DNA of 64,000 bases from Siphonodentalium dalli (taxonomy: Eukaryota > Mollusca > Scaphopoda > Gadilida > Siphonodentaliidae). The notes beneath the pieces are model-generated. The model was not told the origin of the DNA. It did not search any database and saw only the letters and a program-made list of their open reading frames with translations. Shown here piece by piece: positions 22,157 to 32,828 of the stretch (position 1 is its first letter; every line of letters starts with the position of its first letter). The position numbers were made by a program, and so were the translations under genes. Where the stretch lies: NCBI GenBank assembly GCA_032622095.1, contig CP136061.1:60881627-60945626 (forward strand), written 5' to 3'.

Positions 22157-23909
22157 ATAATCCACACTGAACCCCTCTGCTGGATGTATATAATTCATTA
22201 CTGTTCCAGATTGTTAACCGAAAACATATTTGGCAATATATGCATGCTGAAAATCATAAAAAATAAATTGTCCAAAAGATAATTTTTAAATAAAAAATAA
22301 AACTAGGTACACCATACCACATTAATATGCTGATCGAAATGAAAACTGGAAACTAAAACACTGCCTGCAATTATATCAACTTATTTTATGTTCTACTTCA
22401 TTTTAATTTATAATCCTCCTCCCCGTGCACATAAGAAGGCCATACAAGGGTACTCATATTCATGCCAAATGTTATGTGAATGCATGTGTACATGTAGATA
22501 TTAGTCAACAGCTATATTTCATTCGATTGTATTCAAACGGTGTGTTTCGCGTTTCTTGTCGATTGTAAGACAATTAAGGACATTAAGGGCTTTGTCAACC
22601 CATTTCCCCCAAAATTTGACGGAGAAAAACTAACGGATTCTGTTCATTTATATTAGTAATCACAGTAACCAAACCAACGGATGCACAATTTTAAGAGTAT
22701 AATTCATGATGGATTATCTTAGAAAAACAAAATGTGAACTTATAGAAGTTTCAAATATATTTGTTTTCGAACCCAAATCCAGCAAACACAAAGTTCATAT
22801 CTAAGAAAAAAAATATGGGAATGTGTGCTGAACACTGTGAAGAATGATGAACATAAAAATATATTCATATTTACCAAGCGTTCTTTGAAAAATATACTCA
22901 GAACCACTTGTTTAAAGATGGTAGATTTACTTTCTCAGTAATGCTGCCCAGAAGATAACACTTGATGGGTGGATTATGGGTCACCTTGTGCCAAATGTTG
23001 CTGGGATTGTTATCATCATGTGGCCACTGGACCATAAGGGATTATTCCATGATTGGTGACATATTTAGTGGTGACAGGGTGGTGTGCTAAATTGAAGCTA
23101 AAGAAATTATTTTATCAACTCACCACTGTCAATTGTTAACCAATTGCTACCAGCTCCCAGTTAGCCATGTCATGGAAGTAATTCTATCATTTGTTAACAA
23201 CTTGCTCTAAGTAATATTTTTCAAAGAACACTGGGTAAATATGATTATATTTTTATTGTCCATCATTCTTCACAGTATTCAGTACACATTTCCATATTTT
23301 TTTCTTAGAAAATGATTTTGTTTTTGTTGGATTTGGGTTCGAATTTGTTTTTAAAAGCCTCTATAAAGTTCACATTTTGTATTTCTAAGATAATATACCA
23401 TGACTTACACTTAAAATTTTGCATCCATGGGTTTTGTAGCCGTGATTACTAAAATGAGCACAATCCATTATTTGGACTCCATCAAATTTGGGTTGAAAAT
23501 GGGTTAGCAAAGATTATTTTTAAAACGTGTAATCACTGACGTCAGTACATTTCTTGTTTTTCAATGTTCATAACTGTAGGTTGTCATGGACCAGTAGGAA
23601 AAGAAAGTGGGCCTTTATCGAAGTATCGAACTTGTTGATAAAAATGAAACACATAAAACATAAACAAAACTTGCATTTAAAAAATGACATTACACCAACA
23701 AAATAAAAACATGCATTTAAAAAATAAAAAACACTTCGTTGAGAGTGTCTCCAACTGTGTAACAAAAAATTGAAAAGTATCAATGAAAACATATGTGATA
23801 CATTGAAGGGTTTATTATCAAGTAGATATTTATTACAAATCTTCGACAAAAGGGTGGGTATCTGACAATGCACCAGAACAGAATTTTGAAAAATGTCCAC
23901 CACCCCCTG
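22157..23909. mobile_element. 1.75-kb insertion in R1, flanked by a 9-bp direct repeat, carrying a long hairpin
   Basis: The inserted segment is bracketed by GGGAAAGTC on both sides, consistent with a 9-bp target duplication as made by Mutator-like and some other DNA transposases. Terminal sequences are not obvious inverted repeats. The interior holds a long hairpin (22585-22925 against 23185-23516). A 111-residue minus-strand frame (23568-23903) is lysine/phenylalanine-rich and has no motif. Confidence 0.5.
22585..23516. repeat. Long inverted repeat, arms ~330 bp, loop ~260 bp
   Basis: Left arm 22585-22925 and right arm 23185-23516 are imperfect reverse complements. Examples are AACCCAAATCCAGCAAACAC against TTGTTGGATTTGGGTTCGAA, and GAAGAATGATGAACATAAAA against TTATTGTCCATCATTCTTCA. 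If transcribed the arms would fold into one long stem. The family may be a long-TIR MITE nested in the larger insertion. Confidence 0.8.
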
Positions 23910-23985
23910 GGGAAAGTCGTTATTTTTGGATAAACATGTAAGAAGATGGTAAAATTTTGAATTTTAGTTCGGGAACCATGCCGGT

Positions 23986-24470
23986 CGGCCAACGTCCACA
24001 CATCCGTGATTAATCTTGATCAATCTATTTTGTTCGTAAAGAGGTCTGCTCAAACTATTTTGACATTAACACGTGGTCGTGTATGTATCTAGACTAGCTT
24101 CTCGACGTAAATTTGTTTCCCGTGAATACCCGGTAACGTCTTGGAGATGCTCCACACACAGACAAAATGGCTGCCATCGAAGGTCAGGGTCGACTGGATA
24201 ATTTAGCAATGTCGCATAGACATAAAGGACACATTCGGCACTTTATTTGGTAAAGAAAATGACAATAGCCCAGTCATTTCCTCCAAGTTATTTTGGAATC
24301 GCCATAAATGGTGATGAAAAGTTTTTATATGTCGTTTTAATCAATGTAGAATGAAAGGAAAATGACGAATATATCGTCGAAATCATGCTTGGACTGTTTG
24401 CAGTTCAAAATATAAAATACCAAGTTGATCAAATTTGCTTGGTTCTCACCACACTGACCTATAGGATTTA
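23986..24470. other. Unassigned, no gene seen
   Basis: Moderately AT-rich and no long frames. The ACAAAATGGCTGCCATCGAA stretch (24160-24180) resembles the GGCCAT-type repeats elsewhere only superficially. Confidence 0.3.
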
Positions 24471-24472
24471 GT

Positions 24473-25345
24473 TTATGTGATATAGGTACAATCGTTTGAA
24501 ATAAAACAAATTGATGCCAGCAACGTTAGTTTCCTTGAGAATGAACGAGAAATATGAGGTAGCTTCCAGAGAGTTGAACTAAATTCACAGGAGAGGGTAA
24601 TCACCATATGCACACCATTGGAGTTTGCAGTACACGATAGTGAAAGGAAAATCACCATTCCAATAAAGTTCAAGCAGTAATGGCTTGAATCCTAGATCAT
24701 ACAGTGGCACTTTCCTATCACACATAAGTAGTCCATTGTTTGGACCAATGGTCATTGCTGATGTGATAGACACAACCTGCTCAATTCCCAGTGATCTTTC
24801 TATCACATTCCCAGAATCTGTATTTGCTGTAGCTGTGATAGCCAACATTTTGATTTTCCCATTGACAGCGTCTCGCACATCTCCGATCTGCTTGTATTCT
24901 GGTCTGAAGTTTTTCCCCCACTCTAGAACACAGTGAGTCTCAACAATGATGAACACATTCGATACCTTCTTAGAAATATCTCCAAGGCTTGTGGCATGGT
25001 ACAGAATATCTTCTGGGTGTCCAATGTAAAATTCAGCATGATGACCCGCATCAAATTTGATGTTTTAACATGTTGAATCTGGGAACATCACTTTGAACAT
25101 TCCTGCTGAATTAAGCTGTTTAGCGGAACAATTAATACCACAATGCAGCTTTCTTGTGAAAATGTTGGTGTGTATATGGGTAGTATTCAAAATATGATGG
25201 ATTTGCCATATCCAGTTGGCAATGTTGCTACTAAATCATGTCCTTCCAGTTGAAATAGGCACTCCAGCTGTTTTTATTTGAGAAAGCTGTATCCAGTATT
25301 TGTGTACGGTTATATTGAAACAAGGCTTGTTTTGAATGTATCACT
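24473..25345 (-). pseudogene. RecQ-like DNA helicase fragment, broken
   Basis: Minus-strand reading from about 25345: LECLFQLEGHDLVATLPTGYGKS-type sequence (Walker A/motif I LPTGYGKS encoded at 25222-25199), then IVPLNSLIQQEC (motif Ia). The longest frame (24956-24585) has FIIVETHCVLEWG (motif II; the usual DEAH aspartate is V here), FRPEYKQIGDVRD (the RecQ-specific block after motif II) and MLAITATAN (motif III), ending with a PFTIVYCKLQW-like stretch that begins the second RecA lobe. Stops and at least two frameshifts interrupt it, the catalytic aspartate is lost and the C-terminal half is missing. RecQ-family enzymes unwind DNA 3'-5'. Multicopy RecQ-like genes of this kind occur in invertebrate genomes, often within mobile elements. 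No introns are visible, so a retro- or transposon-borne copy is likely. Confidence 0.75.
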
Positions 25346-25495
25346 CTCTCGAGATCCATGACCAGCTGCACTGATGAACATTAACATGGAAAGAGAAAGG
25401 TGATTTGATCTATGTAACCCTAATTGATAATTTTCTGAAATTTAATGGGCCAGTTTGTGTTAGTACTAGTTATGGTATACAATTTAATATCCTGC

Positions 25496-25640
25496 CACAC
25501 GTAAAACATTTTTATAATCATTTTCGAATTTCGACAGGCCTCCGGCTTCACGCAACAAATTTTGATAATTATTTTTGAATTTCGACAGGGCCTCCTGTTT
25601 CACGTAACAAATTTTGATATTCATTTTTGGAATTTCGACA
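25496..25640 (+). repeat. ~52-bp tandem repeat, about 2.8 copies
   Basis: The unit contains CACG.AACAAATTTTGATAAT followed by TTTTGAATTTCGACAGG; recognisable ends at about 25540, 25591 and 25641 give periods of ~51-53 bp. Non-coding. Confidence 0.7.
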
Positions 25641-25769
25641 GTACCAAATTCCTATAATTATCCTCTTCCGCATGTAGCATCAATATTATTGATTGTGTCA
25701 TCATATATGCAAAATATGACATGACATTAGCATCAACAAACTTTTCAATTTTTTTTTTGCAAAACATTG

Positions 25770-26180
25770 TACATATATCACACAAACTAAATCCTAGGTG
25801 AGCGTGGTGAGAACAAAGCAAATTTGACATAATTTATATTTTTCTAACTCGAACTGTACACTTTTCAAAATTTGTTTTTCAAAACTTAAATTTCTGGTTC
25901 ATTCTCACCGAAATAAATGTTGCTTGCGGCAAAAATTTGTTTTCAAAATATTGGACATAATCATAGAAACTAAATCCTAGGTGAGCGTGGCAAATTCGAA
26001 CTCGAACTGTTCAATGTTCAATTTCATATTTTCTCAAGCTGAATTAAGACCTCATCTTTCTCGTTCATTCCTATCGAAAGAAACGTTGCTCAGAGCAAAA
26101 TGTTTGTTTCAAACCATTCTATATATATCATAGAAACTAACTCCTAGGTGAGCATAAAGCCAATTTGATATAATTGATAT
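25770..26180 (+). repeat. ~175-bp degenerate tandem repeat, about 2.5 copies
   Basis: The landmark ACTAAATCCTAGGTGAGCGT appears near 25788 and 25971, and as ACTAACTCCTAGGTGAGCAT near 26142. Each is followed by a CAAATT...TATTTTTCTAA.TCGAAC-type segment. Spacing is ~184 and ~171 bp. Confidence 0.7.
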
Positions 26181-26439
26181 TCTCTAAATCGAACGGGAGA
26201 CTTTGCATTGAGCGGCAGCCATTTGCATTTGGCCACGTGCGTTTGTTTACAAGAAGGTGGACGGGGTACCAGGCTAGTATGTATCAGGTAATATGGTGGC
26301 CAAGATTACCGCCATTTCCGGGAGTGTACAACCACAATTTAATAATGTGACAGAAACCTGTAAAAACGCATTATTCTTGTTGCCATGGCATCAGGCTGCC
26401 ATTTCATGCATATTTTGACTGTAAAAATATTAAATGGCA
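26181..26439. other. Unassigned spacer
   Basis: Contains GGCAGCCATTTGCATTTGGC and GCCATTTCCGGGAG segments. No gene or repeat family assigned. Confidence 0.3.
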
Positions 26440-28195
26440 GACAGAATGGAGCCGGAAGTATTAAATTGAACATGTACCAGACCGTTTCAATTCATATGCG
26501 TAAATGGTTAGTTGCACCACCATTCATGGTGTCCATTTGACAATTCGATATATGAAACATTTTCAAAATGACGGCGAAAATTGAGGTCTGAAGTCAACAA
26601 TTGGAGTGTTTTTCTAAATCTTCATATATCGAATGATCAATAAGTAGTTATAAGTGCCAGCATACGAGTTTACAAAGCCACCAACTTGTTTCATAATTCA
26701 TCAAGTGAGTGTCCCAAACCACATAGAGTTCACCAAACAATGTACAGAGTTACCAACCTAGCCTAGTATCAAAAACCAACATGTGAGTATCCCAATCCAC
26801 ACGGGCGTATTAACTTTTGTCCCAAACCATCGGAAGAGTGTCTCAATCCAGCCAACGAGTTTCAAAACCACCCAGATAGATTGGTGTCACAACCCACACA
26901 TATAGTCCCATAGTCCCCAAACCATGCCACTGGTGTCCAGGAGTGTCTCAAACCATCAACTGAGTTTCTTAATCCACCTGATTAGTGTCACACAACATTC
27001 AACGCATGTTCCAAACTACACCGGCAGTGTCACAGACTATACATCCGGCGTTCGAAACCACACAACAGGTGTCCCCAACTATCCAACGAGAGTGTCCATA
27101 GCCATCAAATGAGTGCCCCAAACCATACGAGCACCCAATACAACAAGTGTCCCAGACTGCACAAATATGCAAATCAGTTACCCAAATGGCCAATCAGTGT
27201 CCCAAATGCACCAAACCAGTAGTGCCTCTAATCCACAGAGTGTCCAAAGTCACCCAATTGGTGTGCCAAAACTACCTAATTTGTGTCACCCAGCGAGTGA
27301 CCCAAACCATAAAACGAGCACCGCAAACCATCCAGTGAGTTCCCAATCCATCCACTTCTGTCACAAACAATCTACCAACTGTCACCCCAACACATCCAAA
27401 ATAGTGTACAAAACCTTCCATCGAGTATTTCAGACGATCAAATGAGTTTGCCAAAAAACATCCATTGAGTTTACCAAACCATGACATACATGATGGATGG
27501 TTTAATATATTTGATGGGTTGTTCTGTACACTACTTTGGGACACTCATTAGATGGTGTGTGGCATTCGCGGGTGGTCTGACACATTAGTTGGACGTTTTC
27601 AGACACTTTTGCATAGTCGGTTGAGACAATCGTCTTGGCACACTCATTGGATGATTATGAACTCAATTGTTGGTTTGGAATACTCGATTAATGGTATGGG
27701 TCACCACAAGCATGATTTGGGACACTCGATCGGTGACATATGGCAATCGTTTGATGGTTTGGAACACTCACTGGGCTGGTTTGGACACAGTTTGGATGGC
27801 TTGGTGCACTATTGTGCGGTTTGGGACAATAGCTAGATGATTTGGGACACTCACCGGTTAATTCGGTATAATATTAAGGGTGTGTGAGATACACGTTGCG
27901 TGCGTTTATGTTTATTTTGTGGTTTGGGACACTGGTTAAGTGATTTTGAACGCTAATTGGATTTATTTGGATACCAGTTTGGTTGATTTTGGACACTCAG
28001 ATGGAATTTATGACAATTGGCTATATTTCGAAATGAGAATACTTAGTAATAAATCAATAAAAAAATTAATTTATTGCGATCGCCATTTTCGCCGCCATTG
28101 TGGGTCATCGAAATGACCAATTATCGATATATAGCGCATTATTATCGGACTAGGAGCTGACGTCATTTACGGTGGTGCAACTAGCCATTTATGTC
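26440..28195. repeat. Inverted minisatellite (foldback-like), bounded by inverted R1 fragments
   Basis: Left half (about 26680-27480): degenerate ~22-24-bp units on the pattern GTGTCCCAAACCATCCAA(CGAGT). Right half (about 27490-28015): the reverse complement (TTTGGGACACTCATTGGATG). The turn-over lies near 27490-27530. Outside the arms, 26500-26527 (TTAGTTGCACCACCATTC) is the reverse complement of 28165-28190 (GGTGGTGCAACTAGCC), both belonging to the R1 family. Several frames of 60-110 residues in this stretch arise from the repeat period and are not genes. Confidence 0.8.
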
Positions 28196-28745
28196 AATAG
28201 CTTTAGTCCACATTGAAACAATCTGGTGAACTTGATCGAAAATTGCCCAATTTTACTACTTTCGATTGCCACTGTGTCCCTTTTTAGGAAGTGATGACCT
28301 CATTTATGCTAACATTGACACTACAGGTTCATATTCGATCTGAAATATATTGAGTAGTCGGTACACTGGTGTGTTCGATTCCGGATATTCTGGGCATTAA
28401 AATAATAATTGATATTTCTTCGAAATTTGAGTAAATCTATTTCGAATTTGAGGGACACTCAGAGGCCAATCCTCATGATATGGCTCACACGTATCATACA
28501 TTGATAAAATGGCCATTTAAACAATATTCTCTTATAAATGGAAACGATTTTGTGAAATTCACCGAAAATTTACAAATTTACTACTTTCTGTCGCCATTTT
28601 GAATTTTGGTAACTGTACACGAAATGACATATGCCTCTCATGACAACAATAATTTGTTTATGTTGCATGTTTCTGTCATCTTTATAACTTACATTTAAAT
28701 GCCATTCGAGTGTATATCCCATAAGGAACGGCAAATTAGATAAAC
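28165..28745 (+). mobile_element. R1 element copy 3 (interior and right portion)
   Basis: Collinear with 1315-1885: CGGTGGTGCAACTAGCCATT, GTGTGTTCGATTCCGGAT-like, TATTTCGAATTTGAGGGACA, GACATATGCCTCTCATGACA and TTGCATGTTTCTG all align. The right terminal repeat seen at 1935-2033 is not found. The match stops near GGCAAATTAGATAAACTAG. Confidence 0.75.
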
Positions 28746-29223
28746 TAGATAATTAAATCGTGGTGGCAGATGGTGGGTTCACGTATGTACCATCCTCTTG
28801 TCCTTTCCTTTGCAGGAAGGTACTGTAACACATCTGGATGTAACATGTTATAAATTCTACGTACTGTTCTATCGTGATACTTACTTGTTGAGTAAACATA
28901 GTTTTGTAATAAGATGATCAAGTACATTTGTATTACATGCACATAACCAACGCTGTCGATTTGGCTCTCAATCCACGTATTTTTCACGTTTTGGTCATTA
29001 TAGTCTCTTTTATCCGACCAAATGTTTTCATGTTATTGTTCTTAAACAAAATAAACCATTGTTTCTGGTCACCAATCGCAGAGGGAGTGGTTGGCAAATT
29101 TATCATTCTACCAATACCGTGGTAAATATCGGTCGTATGTTTTCTGTCATATGCAAAATACAACAGAACATTGACCCTACGTACTTCAGATTTAATAACC
29201 ATGTGGATATTCCTTACCAACAA
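28745..29223 (-). pseudogene. Unidentified coding remnant, two frames joined by one frameshift
   Basis: Two adjacent minus-strand frames, 29223-28984 and 28987-28745, abut with a single frame change and together give ~155 residues of protein-like sequence. Landmarks are LLYFAYDRKHTTDIYHGIGR, INLPTTPSAIGDQKQW and a C-terminal block YHDRTVRRIYNMLHPDVLQY followed by a stop. Aromatic and charged residues are distributed as in a folded protein, and the stop follows a natural-looking end. I do not recognise the family. It could be a mobile-element ORF or an orphan host exon. An overlapping plus-strand frame (29059-29268) is probably its shadow. Confidence 0.35.
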
Positions 29224-29657
29224 AGTGGTTCATTAGCATACCACTCAAATCCAACGTTTGAAGACTGAGATAAGGACGTTGTAGATAGAAAAAATAGTTA
29301 CGTTGTCATGTTTCATGTGTTTAAGACGTTTTTTTAAAACCATCGATAAGACGAAACCGTCCTTTGTGGGCAGTAGCTTTCAATTGTTATGCAGTTAGTT
29401 GAATGGGTGGAGTTGACAAGCATGCTCGAGTTTGTAATTAACGATAATTGAGGGCGTTTCCAGAACCATTATATTCCCGGACAAATTCGTCGATATAGCG
29501 CTTAAAATACGATGTTTTATTTCGTATAATTGTCGATAAATTTGATGTCGTTTCGTTTGTACCGGTTAAATGCTTTTTACTCAGCCGTCGCGTACAAAAT
29601 TGTATAACAATAGACCACGGACAGCTGTTGTCGCTCTGAAATGGTTATGGTACAACA
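29224..29657. other. Unassigned, no gene seen
   Basis: Non-repetitive sequence between the coding remnant and the Harbinger-like MITE. No frame or motif supported. Confidence 0.3.
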
Positions 29658-30516
29658 TAAGGCCTAACAAACAAAAAAAGACGTTTGTTTCCGCTAACCC
29701 GACCGACCCTATTTATAAGCGCCGAGTCTAAACTTTTTAATGCGATCGAAAAACTGACATTTAAAAAATAGTGGTATCTGTGAATATTTCACGCATTTAA
29801 CAGAGATAAAAGCACGGCTGTCGCTTCCGGTGGAAATACCCACATACTATAAATAGATACGTATCTCCCATTGAAAACAGCCGGTGCTTTGGAAAGTAAA
29901 CATAATTCACATCACAACAACAGCAACAATAGCTACCTCCGTCGACCAGCATGTTATTGTGGCTATCTATATGGACGAATGTGTCCACGGCAGAATAAAA
30001 AGAGATCGGATCGATAGACAACGAAGCCGAAATTTAAGAGCTCTTCTTTTGAATCCACCCGGGTAACACTGACTTCAGTAAGGTTAAAGTGAGGTGCTGT
30101 ATATCGGCCGAGTCGGCGCCGTTCAACATAAATGTTGAAATGAAAGTTAAGGAGTTGTCAGCATTCAACATAAATCATATCGAGTTTGTTTGCGGTGATA
30201 GAGAGAGATCATGGAACAACAGGTCGAACATGATACTATGGAAATCACCACACAGCAGAATGCATTTGATATTCTTATGAAGAAAGAAATATATATCATC
30301 TGCAACTTTGAATCTGAGTTTCTTGTTTCTATATCCCATGGGTTGACCACATTGAGACTAAGACGTCCATAATGTGTATATCAAGTATTATACACGTATT
30401 GTTAAAAATATAGAAAAATAAAAATATTTAATAAAAAAAAAAGGTTTTGCCTGCCTACCGTCCCTATTTTTTCCCAGCTCGTTAGCGGAAACAAACGTCA
30501 TTTTGTTTAGGCCTAA
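29658..30516. mobile_element. PIF/Harbinger-like MITE with TAA target duplication
   Basis: The element is 29661-30513. Left end GGCCTAACAAACAAAAAAAG ACGTTTGTTTCCGCTAAC; the right end reads GTTAGCGGAAACAAACGTCA TTTTGTTTAGGCC, its inverted counterpart with a small indel. TAA flanks both ends (29658-29660 and 30514-30516). GGCC-type termini with a 3-bp TWA duplication fit PIF/Harbinger. At 853 bp with no transposase (frames at 29884-30066, 30089-30280 and the opposite strand are short and motif-less) it is non-autonomous. Confidence 0.7.
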
Positions 30517-30734
30517 CGATTAAAACGAAGAGAAATCAGTGCGTGACGTTTCTAAACAGTTTCGTGTTACGATAACGCAATATACCTGTTCTGAACATTC
30601 CGTATCCGATTCCAGATTTCCGATGAAGGGCACCGTTTTTGTAAGGAGCCCGTACCATGTGACCGAAGTTTTAATTTTCGAAACCGGGTAAATTCAAAAG
30701 CCAATATTATTAGGTGTATGTTTGAGCGAGAAAA

Positions 30735-31110
30735 AAATTCGATTACGTCATTATTCATGTTGGAACAAACAGTATTTATTCTGGCACTGAGAGACAAATT
30801 ATTTCAAAATATAACAACTTGATCACGACTATCAGAGACAATTCTCACGCTAACGTTTCCATCGTGATGTCGGCAATCATTCCCCGACCAGTTGATTTCA
30901 CTATATCACATACAAAAGTTGGTGGTATAAATAGTGCTTTGCACAAACTTTGTAATCGTCGCGGTGTGATATATATTCACACATATCGTCCATTTTTTGT
31001 ACAAGAAAACTCATGAAGTTCGATCTGAATTGTATGCCACCATTAATGATGGTGGATTGCACCTTAATAGGCAGGATACATATGTTTTGAAGTTTTTTTT
31101 TTATCCAAGT
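30735..31110 (+). pseudogene. SGNH/GDSL hydrolase-like domain fragment, frameshifted
   Basis: A frame reads VIIHVGTNSIYSGTERQI (30748-30800; GTN matches SGNH block III), continuing into a frame with SIVMSAIIPRPVDFTISHTK, INSALHKLCNRRGVIYIHTY and RPFFVQENS (to about 31013). After a +1 frameshift near 31008 it continues EVRSELYATINDGGLHLNRQ, where DGGLHLN supplies the block V Asp/His pair. The order GxN ... PR ... DxLHLN, with spacing near 90 residues, is that of SGNH hydrolase-fold domains. In invertebrate genomes many such domains ride in non-LTR or other retroelements. The N-terminal block I (GDS) is not visible, so this is a partial, dead copy. Confidence 0.55.
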
Positions 31111-32030
31111 CATTCGCCGCTTTACTTCTGTTTTCAGGGGACGTTCCTAGATCTCTTGCTGTTGTTTAGGATCCTCGTGTTGGACCTTTTAAAGCTAATA
31201 TTTTGCTTTTTGGTTCTTGCGGGTCGGGTGGGCGGCCTATGGCTTGGCGGTGTGCGCAAGAGGTGATTTGACTATTTTTGGACCTCGGTGAGTGTGGTAT
31301 ATATTAATTTGTATTTTAATGTTTAGTTATTCATGTTCTCATGACTATATACACAATACCATCGCCATGTCGTTTTTCTGCCGCGTGCTGCCGGTTTTAT
31401 GAGTCTCGAGTTATCGTCATTGGTAACATCTTACTTCCATTAAAGTCTCATAATTCCGATAGCACAAGCAGAAATCAGTCATGGTGTCTCATCATATTAT
31501 GTATGTTTAATCGTAAGTCGGCCAATAAATGAATGAAATTACTTCAATATGTTGTATGCGTCGTTGCCCATAAGAATTAATTGATACATTTTGGTATCCA
31601 AAATGCTTAATGAACGTGGACAACGAACAATAGTGCTCGGAAATTGGTTTCGTCTGGATCGGGTTAAATTGTTTACCGCCGGTCATATTTCGCGTGGGTA
31701 GTTTTGAATAGAGCCTTGAATATCTAACCATGTTCTGACCTCGGTGGACGGTCACCATGCATGTTCCCTGTAATTCATGATCACGATCAACTCAGCACGG
31801 TTTTTACGCTTTCGTCGCTGTTCATGAAATAAACAAGCGATCGATATTGGCCGACTTTCGATCATTCCGAATTTGGTCGCCGACAAGGGCGTTGGTTTAT
31901 TCAAATGCTTGTTTCTTCGTGAATGTAGTCGAGGGTAGTTCCGCAACATATATATAATAAGGAGTTATTAGAAGTACGAGGGCATTACGGGGGTACGGGC
32001 TGCGAGTCTTATTATTCTTATTCTGGCTGA
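31111..32030. other. Unassigned; small frames only
   Basis: Immediately 3' of the SGNH fragment is a G/T-rich stretch (31127-31270). Two consecutive minus-strand frames of 65 and 83 residues (31949-31752 and 31758-31507) nearly abut. They are basic and lack motifs, and could be a decayed mobile-element ORF, but I cannot support it. Confidence 0.3.
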
Positions 32031-32350
32031 ATCTGGCAAATTTAGGGGTTAATATCGGTACTTCTGTTTGGCCGTGACCACCCTCCGTGTGTATGTGGGT
32101 TTCATTGACACCCGCGCATAGATATGGACACTAAGATCACCACTAGACACAACAGAGCCGGTCCGGGCTGGTCCGGGCTGTTAGCTTCATTAGCGGTAAA
32201 CTTACTCGCCGATGCCGGCATATTTAGGGTTAATAGCGACACGTCTGTGTGATGGCGACCCCTGTCCGTGCGTTAGTGGGTTTCCATGACACGTCTGCAC
32301 ATATATTGCCACTAAAATCACCCCTATACTCCACAGTGGCGGTCCGGGCG
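32030..32350 (+). repeat. ~180-bp direct duplication
   Basis: Blocks at about 32033-32175 and 32212-32350 share TTTAGGGGTTAATA.CG, GTGGGTTTC.ATGACAC, GACACTAA.ATCACC and GG.CGGTCCGGGC. The first block ends in a local GGTCCGGGCT pair (32160-32180). Non-coding. Confidence 0.65.
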
Positions 32351-32369
32351 GTGTTTAGTCACACCCCTG

Positions 32370-32450
32370 CAAGCTATCGGAATCACTAAATGGTATCACT
32401 ATTAGAAGCCAGAAATAACTCGCTGATATTCTCTATTTGTAATTGAATTG
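32370..32450 (+). repeat. Dispersed repeat matched at 33290-33365
   Basis: GCTATCGGAATCACTAAATG and TATTAGAAGCCAGAAATAAC TCGCTGAT here correspond to GCTATTGGGAATCACTACAT and TATTAGAAGCCAGAAATAAC TCGCTGAT at 33297-33358, ~920 bp downstream. An old duplication in non-coding DNA. Confidence 0.6.
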
Positions 32451-32691
32451 CATATTACGGCATCACATGGAGTACTGTTCAAACTAGTATTGCAATTATA
32501 CAAGCAAGTTTCATGCTGGCCAACAAATAATTGGGGAATCTTTTTGCCTTTTCTGAATTTGTTTTCAGAAAATTTGGCCAGATTGAAAAGCCAACATCAA
32601 AGATCATCGCGAAACCTAAACCTAAAAAGAGAATGAAACGCAAATTGAAACTACATACGTGCACCAATGAGATCGGCACACTGTAATAATA

Positions 32692-32828
32692 TACAGTAAT
32701 GCTCTAAATAATCGACACCTTAACCACAGCAGCATTATGGGTAACTTTTCAGGATTTAGTCGGAAATATGGCTTGTTGCCATTCATCGGAAAACTCTCAC
32801 TGAGTCGATTATTTAGAGCACTACTGTA
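32692..32828. mobile_element. Mariner-like MITE, family M1, complete copy
   Basis: 133 bp (32694-32826) with terminal inverted repeats CAGTAATGCTCTAAATAATC GAC / GTCGATTATTTAGAGCACTA CTG, flanked by TA on both sides (32692-32693, 32827-32828). TA duplication with CAGT-type ends fits the Tc1/mariner superfamily. Related sequences lie at 35939, 44250-44355, 45945-46132 and 57785-57890. Confidence 0.8.

Larger units (their letters stand above)
21846..23985. mobile_element. R1 element copy 2, split by an insertion
   Basis: 21850-22156 matches the left half of R1 copy 1: AACCGTGAACAAATTGCTAT, TCTTTTGGTGTTTTTG, ATAATAACATATCCAAAATC. The match breaks at GGGAAAGTC (22148-22156) and resumes at GGGAAAGTC (23910-23918) with TTATTTTTGGATAAACATG and GAATTTTAGTTCGGGAACCA, the counterpart of about 1080-1310. 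The right end of R1 is missing here. Confidence 0.65.

Noticed and set aside
26924-27836. Several 60-110-residue frames (e.g. 27113-27445)
   Set aside because: All fall in the inverted minisatellite and reflect its unit sequence.
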